Notes: generated from the sequence alone by a model not told the origin. Numbered from the stretch's first letter, positions 23,669 through 34,970 are shown. The stretch is DNA of 64,000 bases from Loxodes magnus (GCA_946699065.1 CAMPDV010000013.1:558001-622000), one strand, 5' to 3'. Made by a program: numbers and translations.

Positions 23669-24095
23669 TTTAACTTAATCAATTAATTTAATTTTTAGTT
23701 TAAGCTTTTTTTATTTATTCTACCAGTAAACTACTTACACTAACTACTTCTATATATCCCTATAGCAACTAACTTCATAACACAACTTTATGCTATATGT
23801 TTGATTACACTGCTACTGCTTAGATCTCTATTGCTATAGCATTTGCTCAATATATACCTTCTACACCTTTCTTAGATTCACTGAAATTAAACCCTTATTA
23901 CTATCTTTAAATCCACTGCTTCCTTTTGTGGATTGACTATACAAATGAATAAACTTTGATCTTATAGCTTTATCTTAGAATTGCTGCCTTAGAGGGGTTT
24001 AAATGATAAATTTGAATAATTTAAAAATTCGAAGAATACAGTAAAGGTAGTTTAAATTAAGAGGGATACTAGACTATCTATAATATTAACTAGGG
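23669..24095. other. Divergent promoter-type spacer
   Basis: Between the minus-strand gene starting at 23668 and the histone-fold gene starting at 24096. Very AT-rich; nothing else seen. Confidence 0.45.
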
Positions 24096-24383
24096 ATGGA
24101 GAGTAACACTGAGCTATTTGATATAGAGACATTCAAAGAAGTGCTTAAACCTAAAGTTAGAATTTCTGACAAAGCTGCCAAAGCTGTTTCAGCTTCTGTT
24201 AACTTAATACTTGAAGAATTAATAAAGTCAGCTCATAGGGAGTAAGAAAACTAAAATAGCGAGATTCTCAAATCTGAGCATGTAAGAATATAACTTCTTA
24301 AAGTTAAGGAGTTCCATGAATTTTTGAGGTTAAATAGCGATTTTGATATGACAGACTACTATATTAGTAAGAAATAGTCATGA
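24096..24383 (+). CDS. Histone-fold protein resembling a divergent H2B, 95 aa
   Basis: ATG 24096 to TGA 24381-24383, 96 codons, excellent codon pattern. The segment from TFKEVLK through RISDKAAKAVSASVNLILEEL follows the H2B alpha1-L1-alpha2 pattern (YKKVLK...[20 protein letters not shown]). A later QNSEILKSEHVRIQLLKV matches the H2B alpha3 region. It lacks the basic N-terminal tail of canonical H2B and is shorter (95 residues), so it may be a variant histone or a histone-fold subunit of another complex (CENP, TAF or NF-Y type). Fold assignment is moderately sure; the exact family is not. Confidence 0.6.
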
Positions 24384-24901
24384 AAGAAGAGTTTGCGATT
24401 AGAAACTATTTAATTGGTATTTGTTTAGTTTAACCTTTATTCTCTAAATCTATCTCTCTTAGACACTCCTTAATTAGTCTATCTTTAAAGGGTATAACTC
24501 ATTTAATTATACTTAGTCTAAACTTTATATAAAAAGCTTGGAATTTATATCCATTAAGACTGAATAGCCATATAAGACTAACCTACTCAGCTTATTAGCT
24601 GATATCCTAAAGTGATTAAATTAGTAAGCTAAATACTTAGCTAGAAGTGTTTAATACATATAGTAAAGCAATTATCAGTTGCTTTGAAAGAGAGAGGAAT
24701 TATACATAGCAATGTAATTTCTTAACTAAGTGAAAGATCTAGTATAGCTATAAAAAGGCTAGTTATATAAGCATTATAGCTATAAGCTGGGATTAGGAGC
24801 ATTAATAATAAAATAAGGCTTATTGAGATAAATAGATATCTATATGTTTTCTGTATGGCTAATCTCTTTAAGATTGATTATATCAAAGCTACCCCATAAA
24901 A
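24384..24901. other. Unresolved spacer
   Basis: Between two plus-strand genes. Gln/Leu-rich readings exist in more than one frame but none is convincing. Confidence 0.35.
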
Positions 24902-27900
24902 ATGGCCTAAACATAATAAAAAGAAATACAATAGTAAATAAATGTGATTCTAGAGCTATCATAGGCTTACTTGAATAATAAAAATTACGAAGAAGCATTA
25001 GAAGTAAATTTCTAAGCTCTATAGCTATAGCCTAGCATTAAGATATATAAGAATCTTACTTCTATCTATTATTTATAGTATAACTTCTAGAAGTCAGAAG
25101 AATTATGCACTGAAGCTATTGAAGTATATAAAGGAAATAGTCTGTGGAAGTTTGAAAAGAAGGATTATATTGAAATGATTAAACTAAGGAGTTGTTGTAG
25201 GTAGAGTTAGGGGAAGCTTTCTCTAGCTTATATGGATTTATAGGAGATTATAAAGATTGTAGGATCTGTAACAGGCCATGAAGAGATATAGAAGTAACTT
25301 AAAATTATTGAGCAGAAAATTATGGAGGATTGTAGTGAAAAAGCTAAGTAGGAAGCAAAATAAATAACTTAGCTATGCTAGTTGTAAGATCCTAAAATAG
25401 GGGAAATATGGTACTTGATTTCATATGATTGATACTAAAGATGGAAAAAGTTTGTGTTTAATAAGCAGAATTTGTAGGAGTCTATGATTTGTAATGTCTA
25501 GGAAGAAGAAAAAAACACATGGAAATAGAGAATTTTTAATCATCCAGGGCCAATAGATAATTCTGTTTTGGTTGATAAAACAGTTAAGACTCTTCAAGAT
25601 ACAGATGGAACGAAAAGTTATGCTAATATATTTCTTAAAAACGGAATAATGGAAAACAGTGATTATATCATGATACCTAAATAAGCCTTTTACTTAATCA
25701 AAAATAGATATAACGTCATAGATGAAATTTAAAGAAAGGTAATACCAATTGATGAATGATAGAGCAAAGCTTAGGTAGAAGTATGACTGAAGAGTATTTA
25801 AGTCCTTTTTCTGCATCCTGAACTACTTCATAAAGAATAAACCATTTTCAAGTTTTAACTTAGCAGAAAAGAATGCTTAAATGATTTGATAGAGAAGCTG
25901 TTAAGAGTTTTGAGGAAAGAAGTAAAAGAAGATGGTAAACTTACTGGAAATAGTATTAATCTTTGAAAATCCAACTGTCTAAGTCAATAGGAAGTTTAAA
26001 TCTTGATTCAAAAAGCTGTTTAGACTTTCAAAAACAAAGTATATTTAAGTAATGAGAAGTTAAAGTCTTTAGTAGACTATAAGTTAGAATTGGAGGAGTA
26101 AGAAATTGCTGACGAAGACATTATTATAATAGATGCTAAGACAGATAAAATGTTCTTCATTGAGCCTATAAATACATAGTAATGCAGTTTTTGTGGCAAG
26201 AAATAAAATTTTCTATAAATGTGTAAGTCTTGCAGCAGAACTAGATACTGCGATTAGAAATGCCAGTAATCACATTGATCTGAGCATTAAAAGAATTGTA
26301 AGAAATCTGCTTAAAATAATTATAACTATGAAAGTGAAAATCAAAACTTAGAAAGTCAGCTAGTAAGATCATCCGAAAGTAAAGGTGGATTAGTAGGTCT
26401 TCAGAATCTTGGAAATACTTGCTTTATGAATTCGGCACTATAATGCCTATCGAATACTCCCATGCTCATACAATACTATTTATCAAATGAATATAAAAAT
26501 GATATTAACATGTTAAATCCTTTAGGATCAAATGGAAAATTAGCAGATGCCTTTGCTGATTTGTTGTAAAAAATGTGGTTTGATAGTTTAAATGTCTAAT
26601 CTCCTTGAAATTTCAAAAGAACTTTAGGAAAATTTGCACCTTAATTTGCTGGATATAATCAGCATGATAGTTAGGAGCTATTATGTTTCTTATTAGATGG
26701 TCTCCATGAAGACTGCAACAAAGTTATAAACAAGCCTTATTTATAGCCAGTTGAATCATTAGGCCGTCCTGACTAAGTAGTTGCTCTAGAAGCATGAAGT
26801 AACCACCTTTTACGAAATCAAAGCCATATCGTAGATATAATGCATGGATAGTATAAAAGTACTTTAACATGCCCAACTTGTAATTCAGTTAGCATCACTT
26901 TCGATCCTTTCTGCGTTCTAAGCTTGCCTATTCCCAATTTAGAATACAAAAAAATTAACTTCTTTTATATAAGTCAAAACTTAGAGTAATTACCTTAAAA
27001 CTGTGCTGTGATTGTATAGGGAGAGAATAAAGTATGAGAGTTTAAACTAAGAATTTCAGAATTGTTCTCCATAGATCCTTAGAAATTGATAGTAACGGGA
27101 ATAAGAAACTAAAAGCTGAAAGATATAATAGGCAATCAAAAGAAAATATACGATGTTAGCTTAATGTATTAACTAATTGTCTATGAACTTCCTTAAGATT
27201 TTAATGAGTAAGACTACTATGTTACTCCTGTGCTAATTGCCTAGAAATAGGAAAGAAGTTTCCAGTATAGCAAAACTAGTAACCTGATCTCATTCACTCG
27301 CTTGTTCTTCTTTAGAAGGTTACTTACCTGTATGGATATTCACATTATCATTTTTTCCTACTTGTATAAACTTTTCGAGTTGTTCAATGAAAGTTCAGAT
27401 CCAGTTTCTTAATTAAAGGTGCTGGAGGATTATGAATAATTTTTCATCAACAGTAAAGATAAAAATCAGCCTTATGCTTTAAATATTATAAACAACGCCA
27501 AGAGTTTATAAGAAGGGTTATAAGAGAACAACATCAGAACTCCTTGTGAATTCTGTAATGATAAGAACTGCCAAAACTGTAGTTTTCCTTACCAAAACGA
27601 AGTAACATTAGAAGATATGCTAGTTATGCTAAGCAACTCGAGTAAGCCTTTCTCACTTGAAGTTCTCTGAAATAATAACGTAAATAATTGATCTGTCTCA
27701 TTAAAGGATTTAAATAGATACCAAGAGCATAGCTCTTTTAATATATAACAGCCTATGAAGTAAGAATAATCTGTTAGCTTATTGAAATGCTTCGAAGCGT
27801 TCGGGTATGAAGAATAATTGGAAAATGATAATGCTTGATATTGCTAAAATTGCTAAAACCATGTGATGGCTTTTAAAAAGCTAGAACTTTATAAACTACC

Positions 27901-28222
27901 TTAAGTCCTAATAATTGCATTAAAGAGGTTTAAAAGCAACGGGAACTTAAGAGAAAAGAATGACGTTCATGTTAATTTTCCTCTTGAAGGTCTAAATTTG
28001 ACACAATTTATAAACTCCTAGCAATAACATCTATAGATATATAATTGCCATGCAGTATCAAATCACTATGGAGGTTTAGGAGGAGGTCATTATACAGCAT
28101 ACGCACTAAATTAATCAAATAATCATTGGATAGAATATGATGACTCTTTTATAAGAAGAGTACAAAACTTGACTGAAGTAGTAAGTTCTGCTGCATATGT
28201 CTTATTCTTTACAAGGAGATGA
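24902..28222 (+). CDS. Ubiquitin-specific protease with TPR, DUSP and MYND domains, ~1,106 aa
   Basis: ATG 24902 to TGA 28220-28222 (a second in-frame TGA at 28229 gives three more residues), one uninterrupted frame. Order: TPR-like helices (~20-75); DUSP domain (~160-280, WYLISYDWYQRW and PGPIDNS); a MYND zinc finger (~428-470, CSFCGKK...CKSC...RYCDQKCQ...HWSEHQKNC); the USP catalytic domain from ~497. The Cys box is [18 protein letters not shown] (catalytic Cys ~507). A long insertion contains a CxxC-rich patch. The His box ([14 protein letters not shown], His ~1063) and WIEYDD close the fold. It is an active-looking cysteine deubiquitinase of the USP4/11/15 type, with MYND as in USP19-like proteins. 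At least 11 Trp codons are TGA, including in DUSP and MYND, alongside TGG. Confidence 0.95.
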
Positions 28223-29256
28223 AATAGTTGACTCAGTAAATATAACCTCTATTTAATAATGCTAAGATATTTAATCTAAGTTGCTGAGTTTTATTGCTAT
28301 ATTATCTAACTAATAATTAAAAAAGCGTCACTTGTTACTATAAAGCAGTTCTACTAAATGCAATCTTTATACTCTAATACTACTTAGTAGATTTTACGAT
28401 ATTATATTATAGTAATAATCGGAGAGTAAGTGATAAAGCAGTTGCATTTAAGTCAATCCCTATACTTTTATTTTTATGTTATTAAGCTAAGGATAAATCA
28501 TTTTATTTATTTAAAACAATCAACCCTTTCTTAAACTCTGTTATAGTTAAATACATTAAGAGGACTTAATTAGATATACGATCTAAATTGTTAAAACTAG
28601 AATAGAAAATAAAGCTAAATGTAATTATTAAAGAGAATGGTATTAAGCATTTTATCAATTTTATAAGCCTGTTTAAATTAAATTTGACCGGCTAAATGAT
28701 TATAATTCCTAGCAAATATGAGAGTTTCTATATCCTGTTAATAAATCTGCTTATAATAATTGATTACAGTGGTTTCACATATCTATAGGTTAAACACTTA
28801 AAGTTCACAATCTGTTGAACATCTAATTTTACATAGACGATCAATCTATCTTGCTTTCTCTATTCGCTATTTTTTCTTGGAATAGTTGTATTTTCTTAGT
28901 AGATATACTATTTTCAAGCAGTACCTGTATCTCTTAAGTCTCTTTTACTCTTTGATGAAAGCTGGAATTTAAATTTGTATTTCCACAGGATCACTAAGAC
29001 TATTAAGGAAAATATTATACGACTACTTTACATTTTAAATTTAGCCATTTTATTAAGTGTGCTTAGGATCGCTTGATTTGGTTTTTTGAGAATTGAAAAA
29101 TCCAGTATAACCTAGGATTCTTCCTTTTTTAAATAAATCAGCAAAGTTAGCTATATACTTAAAAGCGAAATCTAGAATACTTATAAATGCACTATAAGAA
29201 AAGCTAGTAGATACTATATTATTAAATTAGCCTTTAAACCATATTTAGTCTTAGTA
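28223..29256. other. Unresolved AT-rich spacer
   Basis: No domain or convincing frame on either strand between the protease gene and the inserted element. Confidence 0.35.
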
Positions 29257-29271
29257 TATAGGATAAGACAT
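29257..29271. repeat. Left target-site duplication, 15 bp
   Basis: TATAGGATAAGACAT, identical to 30241-30255. The two copies exactly bound the compositionally distinct element. Confidence 0.75.
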
Positions 29272-30240
29272 AATAATAATAATATTAATTTTAAGTTTTC
29301 CGTTTTAGGGATTTCCAACCCCGTCAGGAATATAGCAGTTCATGCTCCCTGCTGTTAAATATAAATGTTTGGGATGTCCATTTTAGCGAGATTGGGAACT
29401 CGGATTTTTCCAGGTTTTCCTTCCTTTTACTTGTTATGGTTCCATCTTAATCTTGTATATTGAACCATCCGGGTTGCAATACATTCTTTTCATTCTTGCT
29501 TCTTCTTTTTTCTTCTTCTGTTGTTCTTTTATCCAATAGTTTCTTTATTTCTATTAGAATTTCTAACACTTCCGATAAAAATGTCATACGCTTCCACAGC
29601 AGAAACATTTCTTTTTTATTTTGAATTATTTTTCTTGATTTTTTTGCACTTTCTAGGCTTCGATTTCCATTTGTATAGCTCCAGTTTCACTTCACTCTTT
29701 CTTAAAAGTTTACAATTTCTCTTCTACTTTTCCGAGTCTGTTATCCAGTTCAGTCTGTTTCTAAAGCTAATTTTAGGATTCGTTAGTCTGACTTTGTGAG
29801 ATATTCCAAAAGGCGTTAAGATCTCTTTCTAGGATATAAGTCTTGACTCAATTCCTTCTGCTAGGTCTAGCTTTGCCATCAGGATATCATTGTCCTTCTT
29901 CAATCTCTTGACCTCTTCCTGGAGATTCAGTACCACTTTGATGAGCTACTCCATGCTCATCTGGCCAGAAGGGTTGAACTCTGATACTTCCTGGTGAGAA
30001 CAGACTTCATCTGTTTCCTCGGTTTCTCGCTTGAGGTTGGAGTTTCCATATGTATATTCTTCAAGGTTGGCTTTCGTTCGTTTTGTTAGATTCCAAGTTG
30101 TTAGTTCAGTGTCAGTTAAGGTTGTAATAGAGAAGATTGTTAAGTTTATTAAGACTTGGTTTCTTGTTTCCTCCCTTCCTTTTTGGCTTAGGAAGAGGTG
30201 GTATAGAAGCCTAACTTGAAACCTTCAACGATTTTTTTAT
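29272..30240 (-). mobile_element. Non-LTR-like retroelement insertion carrying a Gag/ORF1-type zinc-knuckle protein, probably decayed
   Basis: A 969-bp block, visibly richer in GC than its surroundings, bounded by a perfect 15-bp direct repeat. On the minus strand it encodes a coiled-coil segment (LIKVVLNLQEEVKRLKKDN, about 29970-29900), then in a different frame a second coiled coil. That leads into a CCHC knuckle at 29607-29566, KCFCCGSVWHFYRKC (Cx2Cx4Hx4C, one Trp as TGA), and a basic tail. Its 3' end is a short (ATT)n tail at 29272-29285, as in LINEs and SINEs that use target-primed reverse transcription. No reverse transcriptase is present, so it is an ORF1-only, non-autonomous copy. Frame changes (near 29850 and 30130) reflect small introns or decay. 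Confidence 0.65.
29566..29607 (-). other. CCHC zinc knuckle in the retroelement protein
   Basis: Fourteen codons reading CFCCGSVWHFYRKC, the nucleic-acid-binding Cx2Cx4Hx4C pattern of Gag and LINE ORF1 proteins. The Trp is TGA, so the element is written in, or adapted to, the host code. Confidence 0.75.
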
Positions 30241-30255
30241 TATAGGATAAGACAT
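30241..30255. repeat. Right target-site duplication, 15 bp
   Basis: TATAGGATAAGACAT, exact copy of 29257-29271. Confidence 0.75.
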
Positions 30256-30564
30256 TAATAGTCTTTTTATATAGTTTAAAATATAGATCTTTAAGATTAA
30301 GGATAGAAGTATCTTAAAGAGTTTATTAGAAGGGATTAATATAGCAGCTTTACTTCAAAGTTATATCTTAAGCTCTAGTTAGAACTCTATTTTTACTTCC
30401 ATTTTATTAAATTCTAGTAGTTTGCTTTTTAAATTAAGTACTTATATCGACTATAGTCAAAATAAGCTACTGAGTTAGCTATTTGGTTATGCCTTTTCTT
30501 CTTAATTAGTTTTTGAAATTTTTATATATAAATTATATAATTTTAGTTTAAAAAACCGGGGAAA
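30256..30564. other. AT-rich spacer
   Basis: Between the inserted element and the next plus-strand gene. Nothing recognised. Confidence 0.4.
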
Positions 30565-31786
30565 ATGGAGAGATATAAGGTATCAAAACTTAGTAAAGAA
30601 AGGCTAGGAGATTAGCTAATAAAAAAGAGCATAAGTCACTAGAATCTTATTCATGGTAGCAAGTAAAGTATCTTAAAGGAAACTAGAATAGTATTTCAAT
30701 AATTGAGTAGGAGAATGAATCCGTATATGATTAAAGTGACAAAATGAAGAAACTTTTCAGCAAATTGGATGTTCTAATCGGCATCTTTCAGAAAGAATAA
30801 GAGAATTAGCGACTCATATTAAGCAATTGAATTTAGAAACGGCGTTACTTATGAAACAACTCGTTTAAGCTAAATCTTGATAAAAGAACAGATGTGGTAT
30901 TTACTTGATCTAACACAATAGAAAAGTCGCATTGATTACTTAAGAAACTAAGACTAATGAAGTGACTAATCTAGTAAATGCTTAATAAAAATTTAAGATT
31001 GGAATATTTTTAGATCCTTGTTCTTTTGAAATAAAGCAGAAATAATAGATAAAGAGGTTATAATATTGTAATTCTTTAGAACATTAATAAAACATTTCTT
31101 AGGCTTAAAATATTTAAAAGATAAAAGAATCAAAGAATCTGAAGGAAACTAACAAGTTTTTTTATAAAAATCAAGAGTCTACAAAAAAGATTGTAGTCGG
31201 AAGAAATCTTAGTCAGATGGATGAAGAAGGCAATATCCACATAAAATAAATGATGAGGAATAACTTAGATAAAAATAGACAGATGGAATGGCTAAAAAAT
31301 AATGGAAAGCAATCATTTCTTAACTTTTTAGGTTAATAATACTAGAATTTTGGTTAATTCGTTAGTAATTTATAAATACAAAAAATCAAAAGTTATAATA
31401 GTTAGAAAAATCATATCTAACTAAAATGGAAGAGAAAGATTAGCTAATTTTAAAACGCGAAAAGTGTAATAATGAGATATGAAACATTTAGTTTAGATGC
31501 TTTCTATGCAACTCTTCAATCAATCAAATTCCAAGCTTTTATAGAGTTCAGAACAGATAGAAAGGGTTTAATCATTTAAGTTTAAAATGGAAAAATGTTG
31601 ATATAAATAGCTCTAAAAGCAAGAAATAAGGATGATAAGAGAAGAGATATTCATATTATTTTTAAACTCAAATATATAATAAAAGGATAGAAAGCCTATA
31701 TTTCTAAGAATATCTATAAGTTATTCTTTAAACTACTCAAATATAAATAATATTCTATAGTGGAAGTTCTTATAGTAAGAGCTTGA
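30565..31786 (+). CDS. Unrecognised Lys/Gln-rich protein, ~397 aa, with two 14-nt introns
   Basis: ATG 30565. Two GT-AG introns of 14 nt, 30580-30593 and 30736-30749, join three frames into one of 398 codons ending at TGA 31784-31786. The spliced product has a basic N-terminus (QRKARRLANKKEHKSLE) and a Leu/Glu helix near 30790-30860 (RIRELATHIKQL). A hydrophobic segment follows, then a charged stretch at 31190-31290 (QMDEEGNIHIKQMM) and a Phe/Lys-rich C-terminal part. Each junction is supported because coding pattern is strong on both sides but in different frames. The C-terminal 150 codons are weaker. No family recognised. It lies just upstream of the NAA60 gene on the same strand. Confidence 0.5.
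30580..30593 (+). other. Predicted 14-nt spliceosomal intron
   Basis: GTATCAAAACTTAG, five codons after the start ATG. Removal restores the downstream frame. Confidence 0.55.
30736..30749 (+). other. Predicted 14-nt spliceosomal intron
   Basis: GTGACAAAATGAAG. Coding sequence before it (ending ENESVYDQ) and after it (TFQQIGCSNRHLSER) is in different frames, joined by this excision. Confidence 0.55.
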
Positions 31787-31970
31787 CTGAAGATAGCAAT
31801 CAAGAAGGTTTTATAATAAATATGAATGCCAGTTATCTTATTGTTAAAGCACTTAAAAGAATGAGAAAGAAAGGAATAGTTTTATCAAAGATTCAATAAA
31901 CAAATAGAAAGGTTTATTTTAATATTACCCTTCGCTAGTTTAAAAATTTAGTATATACCTTAAATTAAAA

Positions 31971-32885
31971 ATGCAACAACTAGTAATTTCAGAAGCTTTT
32001 CCTGTTGAATCTACTTAGCCTCTATTAACTTCTGCAAGTCATATGTGAATTATTAGTACGTTGGTACCTTTGTTAACGGAGAATATTTAATTAAAAGTCC
32101 ACTATAGGCAACCTAAACCAAATGAAATAGGAGAATTGAGAAATTTGCATAAAGAATGATTTCCTATTTAGTATCATGAACTTTTTTTCAAAGCAATAGC
32201 GGAAAAGAAAATGGTTTGTAAATTAGCAGTAATTAAGCCTAGTGACTATGGGATATAAAATGAAGAGGATAAAATAATTGGAGCTATAGTCTTTAGAATT
32301 GAAGACAATCTTACAAACAGATACCTTAATATGTCTTGATTTTTCAGTGATACCTAGCAATGTTATATAGCAACTCTAGGAGTGGTATAAGAATTGAGAA
32401 GATATGGAATTGCTAGCTAGTTACTAGACAAGATGTACTAACATATTCTAACAAACACTAATATAAAAATAATATTCTTACACGTTATTGATGTCAACAA
32501 GAGCGCAATTAAATTCTACTAGAAAAAAGGATTTCAGCAAGTGGAGTTCCTTAATAATCACTATCAAATTGAAGGGAGAAATTACGGAGCTTATGTGTAT
32601 TTATAATATGTGAATGGAGGATCAAAGCCTTATTTGTCTAAGTTATACTCCGCTGTTGAAAGTGTAGTGAGAAAAATCATTTAAACAATTTAAATTAAAG
32701 ATCTATTGTATTAAATGCACAGAATAACAATCATTCTTAAGCAGCTTCATTAAACTAAATATTCAATTTAAAATCGATAGTCACTAATATAACGCAGTTA
32801 TACCATATTTTAAATCAAGTCTATCATATTAATTTAACTCTCTTTATTTGGTTTATTCCAGATATTTAAAGTAATATTTTAATGA
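31971..32885 (+). CDS. NAA60: N-alpha-acetyltransferase 60 (GNAT family)
   Basis: ATG 31971. The order of motifs is that of NAA60: ELRNLHKEWFPIQYHELFFKA near the substrate helix, IIGAIVFRIE, then ATLGVVQELRRYGIASQLLDKMY with the acetyl-CoA RxxGxA loop. FLHVIDVNKSAIKFYQKKGF and YVYLQYVNGG follow. NAA60 acetylates N-termini of membrane proteins at the Golgi and is held by C-terminal amphipathic helices; a Lys/Leu/Val-rich helix (about 32640-32680) is in the right place. Trp codons are TGA in HKEWFP and MSWFF. No TGA occurs in any frame after the conserved domain until the in-frame one at 32883-32885, so the protein (304 aa) carries a tail of ~90 residues. If TAA could end it, the stop would be nearer 32690. 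The domain is certain, the end uncertain. Confidence 0.93.
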
Positions 32886-33345
32886 AACTTAATATTCAAA
32901 ATGATTACTAGTGTAGTTAACGTCATTTAGGATTTAAGAAGGGTAAGAGCAATAAATCCTAATAATAATGATACTCCATCAAATAATATAGAAATGTGAA
33001 ATAAAAATAAGGGTTAAGAAAGTAAATAGTGAGGTATATATGAAAAGGCTATCAATTAAATAGATATGATAAATATCACTTGGAAGATAAAATATTTAAT
33101 ATTACTCTTTTAGACAATTAAGGTCATTTTTCAATATGCACCTAATATTCAAAACTTTGTAGCACCAGAAAAAGAATAATTTAGCCTTCATTGGGTATAT
33201 TTAATAGTACTGAATGATTTTAAAGTAAAGTTGAGGGAGTAGGATGATATTATAGAAAGAGTAAATTAGATGATATTTGTTTTTAAATTAAGGATAAAGT
33301 ATAGAAGAGAATATAAAATTGCTTTGTTTAAATTAAAATTAATTC
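32886..33345. other. Spacer with a possible short coding stretch
   Basis: From ATG 32901 a plus-strand reading (beginning MITSVVNVIQDLRRVRAINP) looks coding for 30-60 codons, to TGA at about 32991 or 33030. It could be a tiny gene or an upstream exon of the FYVE-like gene. Not resolved. Confidence 0.3.
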
Positions 33346-34122
33346 ATGTCAGATCCGGTTATCGACGAATATTGAACTAAGGAGTAGTGCTGTACCTGTC
33401 ATATCAAAATAGACATTTATGAAAAAACCAGGATCTGCTTTTTCTGCAATAATTCGCTTTGCATTAATTGCTGTCATCGAAGACCGACAAGTACTGGTTC
33501 TAAAAGAGTATGCTAAGCTTGTATAAGCAAGCTTGTTTTGGAAAGAATTCCAAATGAACTCACGACTAAATATGAATAGAAGGCTGAAAGAATAATAACA
33601 ATGCTAGAAAGTTTCGAGAAGTCCAAATTACGAACTACGGAGTTATGTCGACTTGCTACCGAATTTAAACATGAAAACAAAGAGTTGAAGACAAATAATT
33701 AGGATACCAGAGTTCGCTTAGTCGATTCTTTACACTCTTACTCTTAGAAAACAAAGGATATCAGCAGGTAGAGTGAAGCTCTTTCACAAGCTTTGCTTGA
33801 AATAAATAGAAAAATTCAAACTAAAACTTAATAATCAAATGAACTTGCTCAATAAAACGTAGATCTAAGAGACAAAATCAGAACACTCAAAGCCCAAAAA
33901 GACTAAATTGAATAAGAATTCAAACAAGAAAACGATCAAAGAGAAGAGCTAGAAACAGAACTTTAATTTAAAAAGAAATAAAAAAGCGAAACCCCTAAAG
34001 GAGTTCCAAATACATTTTCTGGTTAATCATCACGTAATAGTTCAGATGCAAGGGACTTTCCTCAGGTTCCACAAGACTATGGTGCAAATTGCTGTCAAAA
34101 CTTGTAGTGCTTAACATTTTGA
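33346..34122 (+). CDS. FYVE-like zinc-finger/coiled-coil protein, 258 aa
   Basis: One frame, ATG 33346 to TGA 34120-34122. Residues ~10-60 have the cysteine spacing of a FYVE-type treble-clef finger: YWTKEQCCTCH, then RICFFCNNSLCINCC and RVCQACI, four Cys pairs. The phosphoinositide-binding RRHHCR patch and the WxxD motif are altered (WTKE; EKTRICFFC), so PI3P binding is doubtful and it is better called FYVE-related. Residues ~75-215 are a long coiled coil (Leu/Glu/Lys/Gln heptads). The tail is Ser/Pro-rich and ends CCQNLQCLTF, with a Cys pair that could be lipidated. Endosomal tethers have this finger-plus-coil layout, but a role here is inference. The first Trp is TGA. Confidence 0.75.
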
Positions 34123-34970
34123 TTTGTGTATTCAATCTCATTAATAAATTTATCTTTTGATAAATATTAAACTCTTCTTACAAATCCTTCTCTCATATAC
34201 TTTATTTAGAATACAAAAACCCAATATCTTTTATAGAACTACAGAGTTAACCCACATATACCAAAATTAGATAAAGCATTATCAACTCTTAATCTATAAG
34301 CACTCTTTAATAATAACCTTAATCAATTTTAAATAGGCAAATTGTATTCAATTTCTTCATCAATACTCGTTTCCTACTTAATTATAGTCATACAACTCTG
34401 TCAAAATTTTCAAAAAATTAGCATTGTGTTCATAAATAAAAATTTGACTATCTATATAGAAATTTGCACTACTACAAAATTTTCATTATGAAGGCTTAAC
34501 TGTATACTAAAATGAACCTCTAAGGTACTAATTAGTGATTAAAGTATAAGCTTGGAATCTAAATCAGAATGGGATGCTGGTATTTAGATTTTAGAAAATA
34601 TCATTAACTTAAGAACTTCCTAGTCTATATATTAACTACTTAAAAAGGCTTCTTTGCATTTAAAGCTTTTGATATATACAAATATCTTTATCCTACAATA
34701 AAAGCTCAAACATAAAAGTCTTCGAAAGGATTTTTTCAAATATCTTTTATAAACCTAACACCAAAAAATCACGGATTTGAACAAAAAAAAAGTAAAAAGA
34801 TCTCCTAAATAAAGTAAGACAAGCAGCTGTTAAAAGTACAAGGAGTGGTACTTTTCTTTTAAAAAAGAGGGAATTATAAAGGAATAGAAAAGTAGTTTAA
34901 ACAAAGAGTATTCATATCTATTTGAATAATTCATGCTTTTAAAGGAAAATAAATAATAATACCTTTCAAA
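34123..34970. other. Unresolved AT-rich spacer
   Basis: Between two plus-strand genes. No frame stands out and no RNA gene is seen. Confidence 0.4.
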
